Shown: piece after piece, positions 1 through 5,586 of the stretch
Position numbering within the stretch: the stretch's first letter is position 1
Layout: each line of letters starts with the position of its first letter
Assembly (NCBI GenBank): GCA_947090385.1
Contig: CAMUNZ010000049.1
Span: 1-7,795, forward strand
DNA length: 7,795 nucleotides
Direction of reading: 5' to 3'
Origin: an uncultured Campylobacter sp.
GTDB lineage: Bacteria > Campylobacterota > Campylobacteria > Campylobacterales > Campylobacteraceae
The notes under the pieces: model-generated
The model's input: only the letters and a program-made list of their open reading frames with translations
Told to the model about the DNA's origin: nothing
Database searches by the model: none
Made by a program: the position numbers and the translations under genes

Positions 1-481
1 CGGAGTTGCTTATAAATCCCTTGATTACGAAACTTTAGATAAAAATTCGCAAAATTTTATAGATAAAAATGTTTTGATTTTTTCAAATCTTTTTGGACCG
101 ATTTTGGCTTGCGATTTTGTGCCTTTTTATAAGATAAAACAGGGCGAAAATTTACCGAATTTAGACATTGCGAAATTTTATAAAATTAATTTTTGCGAAA
201 TTTTAGATAATTTTTTGGATGATGAAATTTTGGATTTAAGAGCTTTATTTTATGAAAAATTTTATGATATAAAAAAGCCTTTTTATACCTTAAAATTTGT
301 TAAAAAAGGTAAAGTCGTAAGCCATTGGGCAAAATTTTACCGCGGTTTTGTGTTAAGAAAAATTGCACAAAACAAAACTTTTTGTATAAAAGAATTTTTA
401 AGTTTAAAAATAGAAAATTTAAATGTTTTAGAAATAAGAAAACAAAGCTATAAAAACGAAATAATTTTTGAAATTTTATGA
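1..481 (+). CDS. yaaA: Peroxide stress protein YaaA (UPF0246/DUF328), 3' part, 5' end outside window
   Basis: The frame is open from base 2, the first full codon, without a start, so the gene begins upstream of the window. About 159 C-terminal codons are present, against roughly 240-250 in the family. It begins GVAYKSLDY and continues with IFSNLFGPILACDFVPFYK and KQGENLP, which is the conserved core of the YaaA family (V-A-Y, then L-D-Y, then SNLFGP-I, then D-x-x-P-x-Y-K-x-KQG). The end, with WAKFYRG and then LEIRKQSYKNE, also fits. In E. coli YaaA lowers free intracellular iron during hydrogen peroxide stress; a DNA-binding fold has been described. A cytosolic protein is expected. A TTG at 74 could be mistaken for a start, but conserved family residues lie before it, so it is internal. 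The TGA at 479-481 overlaps the TAA of the convergent yhbP-like gene by 6 bp, with no room for a terminator between them. Confidence 0.88.
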   Translation, partial: GVAYKSLDYETLDKNSQNFIDKNVLIFSNLFGPILACDFVPFYKIKQGENLPNLDIAKFYKINFCEILDNFLDDEILDLRALFYEKFYDIKKPFYTLKFVKKGKVVSHWAKFYRGFVLRKIAQNKTFCIKEFLSLKIENLNVLEIRKQSYKNEIIFEIL

Positions 482-829
482 TCTTTCCCAGATAATTTTT
501 TTACCGAAACCAAGATTGTTGTCTGTGAATTTTAAAAAATTTATTTTTATTTCAAATATCGTAGGAGTTTCTGAAATTTTTCCATTTATCTGTAAGCCTT
601 GAATTTTTCCTATAATTTTTGTTTCTAACGCTATGCAAACGCTAACATTTGGATTTTTTAACGCCATTTGCATATGTTTTGTATTTTTATCACAAGCGAT
701 TAAAAGCGAAATTCTATTTACGTCAAAAGCATAAAAGCAAGTTGCAGACCAAATTTCATTTTCACAACATACGCTTAAGGTTAAAATATGGTGTTTTTTT
801 AAGAAATTTTCTACTTTTTTATCAAACAT
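476..829 (-). CDS. YhbP-like protein (UPF0306, pyridoxamine-phosphate-oxidase-like split barrel), shortened
   Basis: The 117-residue protein opens with FLKKHHILTLSVCCENEIWSA (residues 9-29), followed by CFYAFD (31-36), NTKHMQM (49-55), GKIQGLQINGKI (74-85) and FTDNNLGFGKKIIW (101-114). This order and the TDN-LGFGKK-IW ending are those of E. coli YhbP and its relatives, small flavin- or cofactor-binding split-barrel proteins of unknown substrate. From memory E. coli YhbP is about 147 residues. The difference lies in one place: between GKI (85) and FEIKINFLKFTDN (92-104) only SETPTI remains, where relatives have about 23 more residues including an aromatic/proline-rich helix. No frameshift is visible, so this would be an in-frame loss or a true short variant. 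The ATG at 829 has no clear Shine-Dalgarno, but a TAAAAT box lies only a few bases upstream, which may mean a very short or absent leader. It faces dut across a 64-bp spacer. Confidence 0.8.
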   Translation of the reverse strand: MFDKKVENFLKKHHILTLSVCCENEIWSATCFYAFDVNRISLLIACDKNTKHMQMALKNPNVSVCIALETKIIGKIQGLQINGKISETPTIFEIKINFLKFTDNNLGFGKKIIWERS

Positions 830-893
830 TTTGTGATTTTATCAGAATTTTACAATATTTTCAATAAAATCAAAAATTTTAAAAAGGAAAATT
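830..893. promoter_or_regulatory. Divergent promoter region between the yhbP-like gene and dut, with dut ribosome site
   Basis: This 64-bp AT-rich spacer must hold the start signals of both divergent genes. On the plus strand TACAAT (851-856) and TAAAAT (865-870) are -10 candidates for dut. AAGGAAA (884-890) is the dut ribosome site, three bases before the ATG at 894. On the minus strand a GATAAAAT box (complement of about 836-843) sits some 6 bases before the yhbP ATG. No -35 match stands out, which is usual for campylobacterial sigma-70 promoters. Seen by eye only; no transcription start is known. Confidence 0.45.
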
Positions 894-1583
894 ATGAAAC
901 CGATAGATAAAATAAAAACTATGCTTTATATGCAAAAATCTTTAAATAATGCCACTTGCGGCGAAGGTTGGGAAAGTGGATATACAAATAAAAATAGATT
1001 AATTAGCTGGAAAAGATGCATTTATATGGAATGTGCTGAACTTATAGATAGTTTTGCTTGGAAACATTGGAAAGATTTAAATGGCAAAATAAAGCGTGAA
1101 AATGTCGCTGTTGAGGTTGTCGATATTTGGCATTTTGTTATGAGTTTGATTCTAGAAACTTATAAAAATGAAAATATCGGAGATATCGAAAAATTAAGTC
1201 AAGATTTAATTTCTGTTAAAGGATTTAATGAATTTGTTTATGACTGTGATATTTTGCGAGAAGACAATATGTATGAAGTCATAAATGACATTGAAATTAT
1301 TATCCACGAATGTAGTGGTTTTGAATATAATCTTGGCGATTTAGTCGCGAATTTTATAAGACTTGCGATGAAATGCGAATTAAATTTGCAAAGACTTTAT
1401 GAAATTTATATAGGCAAAAATGCTTTAAATCTTTTTCGTCAAAAACATGGTTATAAAGAGGGTACTTATAAAAAAAATTGGGACGGAAAAGAAGATAACG
1501 AAGTGATGAGTGAAATTTTAAAAAGCGGAATTTTGCAAATAGATGAAATTTATAAAGAGTTAGAAAAAAGATATAAAAAATAA
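894..1583 (+). CDS. dut: Dimeric (all-alpha) dUTPase
   Basis: Hydrolyses dUTP (and dUDP in the dimeric family) to dUMP and pyrophosphate or phosphate, keeping uracil out of DNA and feeding thymidylate synthesis; cytosolic. The 229-residue length matches the Campylobacter dimeric dUTPase. The metal-binding signature of the all-alpha NTP pyrophosphohydrolases is visible: an ExxE motif (E46 and E49 in YMECAELIDSF) and an ExxD motif (E74 and D77 in VEVVDIWHF), with W39-K40 and the W-K-H-W-K stretch (56-60) before the linker. The N-terminus (MLYMQKSLNNATCGEGWE) resembles the substrate-binding start of this family. This family is unrelated to the trimeric beta-barrel dUTPases and is also common in phages, but nothing phage-like adjoins it here. 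The ATG follows AAGGAAA. The TAA is part of the base of the hairpin that ends the unit. It appears to be a single-gene transcript. Confidence 0.93.
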   Translation: MKPIDKIKTMLYMQKSLNNATCGEGWESGYTNKNRLISWKRCIYMECAELIDSFAWKHWKDLNGKIKRENVAVEVVDIWHFVMSLILETYKNENIGDIEKLSQDLISVKGFNEFVYDCDILREDNMYEVINDIEIIIHECSGFEYNLGDLVANFIRLAMKCELNLQRLYEIYIGKNALNLFRQKHGYKEGTYKKNWDGKEDNEVMSEILKSGILQIDEIYKELEKRYKK

Positions 1584-1609
1584 TTTTTGGGCAAAAAAGC
1601 CCAAAAATT
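1582..1609. terminator. Bidirectional intrinsic terminator between dut and the minus-strand gene
   Basis: TTTTTGGGC (1584-1592), loop AAAAAA (1593-1598) and GCCCAAAAA (1599-1607) form a perfect 9-bp stem with a GGGC/GCCC core. Two further A-T pairs (1582-1583 with 1608-1609) make it 11 bp. T-rich sequence follows on the plus strand. On the minus strand the hairpin is followed by ATTTTTTAT, so it can end transcription in both directions. It begins inside the dut stop codon. Confidence 0.88.
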
Positions 1610-1690
1610 TTATTCTCCTTCCACTTGTGCGTGTCTATTTTCTGAATTTTTTCAGAGATTGGGTTATTTTCGCCGTTTGCTATAATCTTT
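1610..1690 (-). pseudogene. Probable detached 3' coding remnant of the gene after serS
   Basis: Past the TAA at 1693-1691 the minus strand still looks like coding sequence. The frame shifted by one base reads KLPNSLYKKIIANGENNPIS from about 1713 to 1655. After the GAAAAAATTC run (about 1653-1644) the original frame reads NSENRHAQVEGE and stops at TAA 1612-1610, directly against the shared terminator. Base composition here is clearly richer in G+C than the true spacers of this window. One extra A in the ATAAAAATT run (about 1717-1713) and one missing A in the A6 run would join everything into one frame. That is a reconstruction, not an observation. Alternatively this is simply an 80-base 3' untranslated stretch. 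Confidence 0.4.
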
Positions 1691-2374
1691 TTATATAAAG
1701 AATTTGGTAATTTTTATGCTGTTTTTATAGCTCTTTTTAAACTTAAAAATTAAATTATAATTTTCATTTCCTACGATATCAGCATTTCCGTCAATTACAA
1801 AATATTTTGCGAATTTTATTTCGTTTGTCATATTTTTTAATTCGTCGATAATAAATTCTGTCTTTAAATCTGGATTTATGAAGATATTTATTTCTAAAAT
1901 TTTGCCTATTTTTTTGATATAAACACTTTTATTAAATCCATCCATTTTGTCTAATAAATTTGAATTTTTAAGCTCATTTAATACAGAATTTATTTTAAAT
2001 TTACCCAAATCATTTGCAAAAATTTCCACGCCATTTATATTTTTTACGTTTTTAAAACTTTTATCATTTTTAAATTCGTTAAAAATTGCAGCAAACCAAC
2101 TTTTAATTTGTATTAAAGGATCTTCTTTTATTTCTTCTAAATTTTGTGCTGTTTCGTTTTTATCTTCTGTTAAATTTGCATCTGCAAAACTAGCATTTTC
2201 ATCGCTAAAATTTGTATCTATATTTTGTGTCAATTTATCTAAATTTTCATTTATAACTTCATTTTTGACATCTTCGATATATTTTGTTTGATTTATATCT
2301 GTTATGTTATTTTCTACTTTAAATGCGACTGGTTCGACTGTTTTTGATATTTTTGCTTTTGGGCAAAATAACAT
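1691..2374 (-). CDS. Unrecognised protein, probably the body of a frameshifted membrane-anchored protein gene
   Basis: I do not recognise this 227-codon frame. It begins MLFCPKAKISKTVEP. An acidic, Asn/Asp/Glu-rich and probably disordered stretch follows (about residues 23-85), then a more regular domain from about 87 (LIQIKSWFAAIFNEF) to 218, with alternating hydrophobic strands such as ILEINIFINP and KYFVIDGNADIVG. The ATG at 2374-2372 is a poor start. It has no Shine-Dalgarno and lies about 60 bases after a perfect one that directly follows serS. The sequence between them encodes a transmembrane segment in another frame. The likely ancestral product is therefore a protein with an N-terminal membrane anchor and an outward acidic linker and domain, cotranscribed with serS. 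If the lesions are real the gene is broken; if they are sequencing errors in homopolymers it is an intact gene of about 270 codons. The open body suggests recent damage. Function unknown. Confidence 0.6.
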   Translation of the reverse strand: MLFCPKAKISKTVEPVAFKVENNITDINQTKYIEDVKNEVINENLDKLTQNIDTNFSDENASFADANLTEDKNETAQNLEEIKEDPLIQIKSWFAAIFNEFKNDKSFKNVKNINGVEIFANDLGKFKINSVLNELKNSNLLDKMDGFNKSVYIKKIGKILEINIFINPDLKTEFIIDELKNMTNEIKFAKYFVIDGNADIVGNENYNLIFKFKKSYKNSIKITKFFI

Positions 2375-2441
2375 ATATAAAATAAAAAAATAGTATAAGC
2401 AAAAATACTATAATTCCTAAGATTTTTTTTATTTTTTCTCC
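2375..2441 (-). pseudogene. Out-of-frame N-terminal anchor segment of the gene after serS, with ATA where ATG is expected
   Basis: AAGGAG (2443-2438) overlaps the serS stop. Five A's later comes ATA (2432-2430), followed by AAA AAA ATC. Read from there the frame gives KKILGIIVFLLILFFYFIYV, a typical short basic N-terminus and one transmembrane helix. ATA differs by one base from the expected ATG. The frame then runs off into a stop at 2321-2319, while the body of the gene continues one base later. A T7 run on the minus strand (2390-2384) inside the helix is the simplest place for one extra base: with T6 the helix flows into LFCPKAKISK. An upstream in-frame start for the body frame is excluded by a TAG about 12 codons before 2374. 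Confidence 0.6.
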
Positions 2442-3692
2442 TTAAATATATTTTTTTAAAACTTCTGGAATTTCGATACTTCCATCACTTTTTTGATAAT
2501 TTTCCATAATTGCTATAAGTGTTCTGCCGACTGCCAAAGATGATCCGTTTAATGTATTTACTAACGAATTTTTGCCATCTTTTTTGTAGCGAATTTTTGC
2601 TCTTCTTGCTTGAAAATCTCGACAATTTGAGATCGAACTTATCTCTCTATATTTGTTTTGTCCTGGAAGCCAAACTTCTAAATCTATCGTTTTTGCTGCA
2701 CTAAATCCAAGATCTCCACTGCAAAGCATCAAATGTCTATGTGGCAAACCTAAACTTTTAAGTAAATCGCTAGCACAACTTACCATCTCTTCTAACATTT
2801 TTTCGCTATCTTTTGGTTCTGTGATAGCTACAAGTTCTACTTTTTCAAATTGATGTTGTCTTATTATGCCTCTTGTATCTTTTCCAGCACTTCCTGCTTC
2901 TTTTCTAAAACAATGGCTATAACAAGTCATTTTTAATGGCAAATTTTTAGTGTCTATTATTTCGTTGTTATATAAATTTGTCACAGGAACTTCGCTTGTT
3001 GGGATTAAATACATATCAATTTCTTCATCATCAACTCTATAAAGATCATCCTCAAATTTTGGAAGTTGTCCTGTGCCATACATTATGTCGCTTTTTACGA
3101 TAAATGGGACATTTACGAGTTCAAATCCACGATTTCTATTGAAATCAATCATATAATTTATCAAAGCTCTGTTTAAAATCGCTCCTTCACCCCTAATCGC
3201 AGTAAATCTACTTCCGCTTAATTTCACGCCTCTTTCAAAATCAAGCCAGCCCAAATTTGCACCTAACTCAAAATGCTCTTTTGGTGTAAAATCAAATTTT
3301 CTTGGTTCTAAAACTTTTTTTATTTCTATATTACTGTTTTCATCTTCGCCAAAAGGGACATCGTCGTCTATGATATTTGGTATAAATTTTGCTATTTTTT
3401 CAAGTTTTTCTTCTAAATTATTTACTAAATTTTGTGCTTCTTGAATTTTTGTTTTATTTATTTCAAGCTCTTTTTTCAATTCATTTAAATTTTTTCCTTG
3501 TTTTGCTAAAATTCCCGTTTCTTTGCTTTTTGAGTTTTGAAAATTTTGCAAATTTTCTAAATTTGACTTAGAATTTTTTAACTCGTTATAAATTTCAAGT
3601 AGATTTTTCAAAGCATTTTTATCAGCTTTTTTTGCAATCAATTTTTTATTTATTTCATCAAAATTTGTGTCTATCAATTTCAAATTTATCAT
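2442..3692 (-). CDS. serS: Seryl-tRNA synthetase
   Basis: Charges tRNA-Ser with serine through seryl-adenylate and also provides Ser-tRNA-Sec for selenocysteine; cytosolic homodimer. The 416-residue length is standard for bacteria. Residues about 1-105 form the Lys/Glu/Asn-rich antiparallel coiled-coil arm that grips the long variable arm of the tRNA. The class II catalytic core follows: motif 1 around NVPFIV (194-199), the serine-binding TSE (232-234), motif 2 FRKEAGSAGKDTRGI (262-276) with R263, E265 and R274, YREISS (348-353), and motif 3 GSSLAVGRT (383-391) with R390. All expected residues are present. The ATG at 3692 follows AAGGAG (3704-3699) by 6 bases. It lies divergent from dapE, whereas in C. 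jejuni serS follows trpS on the same strand, so local order has changed. The damaged downstream gene starts with its ribosome site inside the serS stop. Confidence 0.97.
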   Translation of the reverse strand: MINLKLIDTNFDEINKKLIAKKADKNALKNLLEIYNELKNSKSNLENLQNFQNSKSKETGILAKQGKNLNELKKELEINKTKIQEAQNLVNNLEEKLEKIAKFIPNIIDDDVPFGEDENSNIEIKKVLEPRKFDFTPKEHFELGANLGWLDFERGVKLSGSRFTAIRGEGAILNRALINYMIDFNRNRGFELVNVPFIVKSDIMYGTGQLPKFEDDLYRVDDEEIDMYLIPTSEVPVTNLYNNEIIDTKNLPLKMTCYSHCFRKEAGSAGKDTRGIIRQHQFEKVELVAITEPKDSEKMLEEMVSCASDLLKSLGLPHRHLMLCSGDLGFSAAKTIDLEVWLPGQNKYREISSISNCRDFQARRAKIRYKKDGKNSLVNTLNGSSLAVGRTLIAIMENYQKSDGSIEIPEVLKKYI

Positions 3693-3698
3693 TGTTTT

Positions 3699-3726
3699 CT
3701 CCTTAAAAAATCAAAATGATACCAAA
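3699..3726 (-). promoter_or_regulatory. serS ribosome site and candidate -10 box
   Basis: On the minus strand TGGTATCAT ends at 3716; TATCAT (3721-3716) with the preceding TG is an acceptable extended -10. It would put the transcript start about 15 bases before the AAGGAG at 3704-3699. No -35 is recognisable. TTTTAT-type boxes a little further upstream are alternatives. Confidence 0.35.
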
Positions 3727-3795
3727 TTTTGAATAAAATTGTGTGTAATTTAAAATAAATTTATTTATAATTTTGTTTTTATTTTATAAAAATCA

Positions 3796-3818
3796 AAAAT
3801 TTATTAGTAATAAATTTT
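3796..3818. repeat. Perfect 23-bp AT palindrome upstream of the dapE -10
   Basis: An 11-base arm, AAAATTTATTA (3796-3806), is the exact reverse complement of TAATAAATTTT (3808-3818) around a single G at 3807. It ends two bases before the dapE -10, covering the -35/spacer region. It could be an operator, and its TTATTA-G-TAATAA core loosely recalls Fur/PerR-type 6-1-6 arrangements, but such sites also arise by chance in sequence this rich in A and T. Confidence 0.5.
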
Positions 3819-3843
3819 GCTAAAATTTTTGGCTTTTAAAGGA
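3815..3843 (+). promoter_or_regulatory. dapE promoter (extended -10) and ribosome site
   Basis: TTTTGCTAAAAT (3815-3826) closely fits the campylobacterial extended -10 pattern, with TG one base before the hexamer. A transcript would start near 3832-3834. AAAGGA (3838-3843) then lies five bases before the ATG at 3849, so the leader would be very short. Confidence 0.6.
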
Positions 3844-3848
3844 TTTTC

Positions 3849-4955
3849 ATGGAAGTTATTGATATTTTTAAAGAAATCTTAAAATTTAAGTCTATTACAC
3901 CAAATGACGATGGTGCTTTAAATTATATAACAATGTTTTTAAATGAATTTGATCTTAAATTTGTCGAAAAAGATGGCGTAAAAAACATATTTTTAATTAA
4001 AAAATTTGGAAAAGGTCCTCATTTATGTTTTGCAGGACATATCGACGTTGTTTTGCCTGGACAAAATTGGGAAAGTAATCCGTTTTTGCCGATTGAAAAT
4101 GGTGGGCGAATTGTGGCTCGTGGTGCTCAAGATATGAAAAGTGCTATTGCTGCAATGATGTGTGCTTTAAAAGATGTGAAGAATTTTAATGGAATTTTAA
4201 GTTTGCTTATTACAAGCGATGAAGAAGGTGACGCAAAATACGGCACAAAATTGATGCTTGAAAATTTAAGTAATGAAAATTTATTGCCGGATTTTGCCAT
4301 AATTGGCGAACCAACTTGCGAGAATTTAATGGGTGATACAATTAAAATTGCAAGAAGGGGAAGCATAAACGGAATTTTACGTATAAAAGGCGTTCAAGGG
4401 CATGTTGCTTATCCACAAAAATGTACAAATCCAGTCCATCAACTTGCTACAAAATTTAGTGAATTTGCTGGTAAAAATTTAGACAATGGAAGCGAATTAT
4501 TTGAACCAAGCAAGATTGTGATAACTGATATCAGAGGTGGCATAGAAGTTTGCAATGTAACTCCAAGCGACGTTAAGATTATGTTTAATGTCAGAAATTC
4601 TGATCTTACAAATGAAAATGATGTTAGAGAATATGTGCAAAATTTATTTAAAGATTTTGAAATTTCGCTTGAACTTAAGACTTCATCTGCGCCGTTTTAT
4701 ACAGATAAAAATTCTAAAATCGTTGAAAATTTGAGTAAAAGTGTAGAAAAAATTTGTAAGATTAAACCAAATTTAAGTAGCAGTGGTGGCACAAGCGATG
4801 CTAAATTTTTTGCGCAATATGGCGTAAAAGTTGCTGAATTTGGTGTGAAAAACGATCAAATTCATGCCGTAAATGAAAGCGTAAGTATAGATGAAGTTAT
4901 AAGGCTTTATTCTGTTTATAGAGATTTAATAGAAAGTTTTGGAGGAAGTTTTTAA
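3849..4955 (+). CDS. dapE: Succinyl-diaminopimelate desuccinylase
   Basis: Zinc-dependent M20-family hydrolase that cleaves N-succinyl-LL-2,6-diaminopimelate to succinate and LL-diaminopimelate, for lysine and the meso-DAP of peptidoglycan; cytosolic dimer. The 368-residue length is normal. Visible residues: GHIDVV with H64 and D66, GAQDMKS with the bridging D95, TSDEEGD with E125 (general base) and E126, GEPT with E154, RRGS (169-172), GVQGHVAYP with H185 from the dimerisation lid, SSSGGTSDA (310-318) and QIHAVNES with H339. All metal and catalytic positions of the family are intact. The lid strand reads DIRGGIEVCNVTP (227-239), where many relatives have a G-ANNVIP form. It is the first gene of a plus-strand run. 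Its TAA overlaps the next ATG by one base (TAATG). Confidence 0.95.
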   Translation: MEVIDIFKEILKFKSITPNDDGALNYITMFLNEFDLKFVEKDGVKNIFLIKKFGKGPHLCFAGHIDVVLPGQNWESNPFLPIENGGRIVARGAQDMKSAIAAMMCALKDVKNFNGILSLLITSDEEGDAKYGTKLMLENLSNENLLPDFAIIGEPTCENLMGDTIKIARRGSINGILRIKGVQGHVAYPQKCTNPVHQLATKFSEFAGKNLDNGSELFEPSKIVITDIRGGIEVCNVTPSDVKIMFNVRNSDLTNENDVREYVQNLFKDFEISLELKTSSAPFYTDKNSKIVENLSKSVEKICKIKPNLSSSGGTSDAKFFAQYGVKVAEFGVKNDQIHAVNESVSIDEVIRLYSVYRDLIESFGGSF

Positions 4956-5533
4956 TGCATAATTTTTCTGCAAAGTATAAAAAAATTTTGGAATTTATAG
5001 GAATTTGTAAGGCTTTAACTTGCGAAGAAGAGTTAAATAATAAAAAAATTTTATTTTTGGCTGATTGGTTTGATTTAAATGAAGAAATCTTAGGATCGAA
5101 GTATTTTGACAAAATCATCGAAACTTTAAACGATATAATGAGCGATTCTAAAATAGATAGTGATGAAAGAAAAAATCTTTATAAACTTCTTAAAAATTTT
5201 GTAGAAAAAGAGGTAGAAAATGATTTTGAAGACGAATTTTCTACGAATTCTTTACCTATCGAAAAACATGCAGAATTTCAAATAAAAGATAGCAAATTTT
5301 ATCTTGCCGGAAAGTTTAAATATGAAAAAATTTCGACGATAAAAGAAGCGATAAAAGAGAGAAAAGGCGAAATTGTCGATGATATTTTTAAATGTGATAT
5401 TTTTGTTTGTGGGCTTGAATACAGCAAAAAAAAAGAGCTTGAAAAAAATATGAAAGAAGTTATGGATTATAAGAAAAATTTAAAAAACATTAAAATCATA
5501 ACAGAGCGCGATTTGCTTAGAAAATTTGCTTAA
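4955..5533 (+). CDS. Small BRCT-domain protein of unknown role
   Basis: The 192-residue protein has two parts. Residues 1-90 are helical. The part from about 50 to 85, with DIMSDSKIDSDERKNLYKLL, resembles the paired-helix 'acidic D-E-R' segments that precede BRCT domains in some bacterial proteins and recalls TerB-like folds. Residues 112-192 fit a BRCT domain: FYLAGKF (115-121), a helix with IKEAIKERKGEIVDD (129-143) including the conserved small G138, then KCDIFVCG (146-153), KKELEKNMK and KIITERDLL (180-188). BRCT domains bind DNA ends, phosphopeptides or partners, and in bacteria the best-known one is in NAD-dependent DNA ligase. No ligase, polymerase or nuclease motif is visible here. 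GGAGGAA (4941-4947) and the TAATG overlap show translational coupling to dapE, though no functional link is evident. An A9 run (5426-5434) lies within the BRCT codons. Function not assigned. Confidence 0.8.
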   Translation: MHNFSAKYKKILEFIGICKALTCEEELNNKKILFLADWFDLNEEILGSKYFDKIIETLNDIMSDSKIDSDERKNLYKLLKNFVEKEVENDFEDEFSTNSLPIEKHAEFQIKDSKFYLAGKFKYEKISTIKEAIKERKGEIVDDIFKCDIFVCGLEYSKKKELEKNMKEVMDYKKNLKNIKIITERDLLRKFA

Positions 5534-5556
5534 TTGGATTTTTATCAATCTTTAAA

Positions 5557-5580
5557 TAGAATAAAACTTTTTTCAAAGGA
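5557..5580 (+). promoter_or_regulatory. Candidate der promoter -10 and ribosome site
   Basis: The 53-bp gap after the BRCT gene contains no hairpin terminator. TAGAAT (5557-5562) is a possible -10 box and AAAGGA (5575-5580) is a good ribosome site six bases before the GTG at 5587. der may thus be read both from upstream and from its own promoter. Confidence 0.4.
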
Positions 5581-5586
5581 CACAAA

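Noticed and set aside
74..76. TTG as the start of the yaaA frame
   Set aside because: The frame is open to base 2 and conserved family residues precede it, so this is an internal codon.
649..867. 72-codon plus-strand frame
   Set aside because: Antisense to the yhbP-like gene, composition typical of a shadow frame, no ribosome site.
1641..1656. Small hairpin TCTGAA-TTTT-TTCAGA as a second terminator or regulatory RNA
   Set aside because: Only six pairs with an AT-rich stem and no following T run; it falls in the coding-like tail and is easily due to chance.
1947..2291. 114-codon plus-strand frame rich in Ser/Phe/Leu
   Set aside because: Mirror of the Asn/Lys/Glu-rich minus-strand body; no start signals or recognisable motif.
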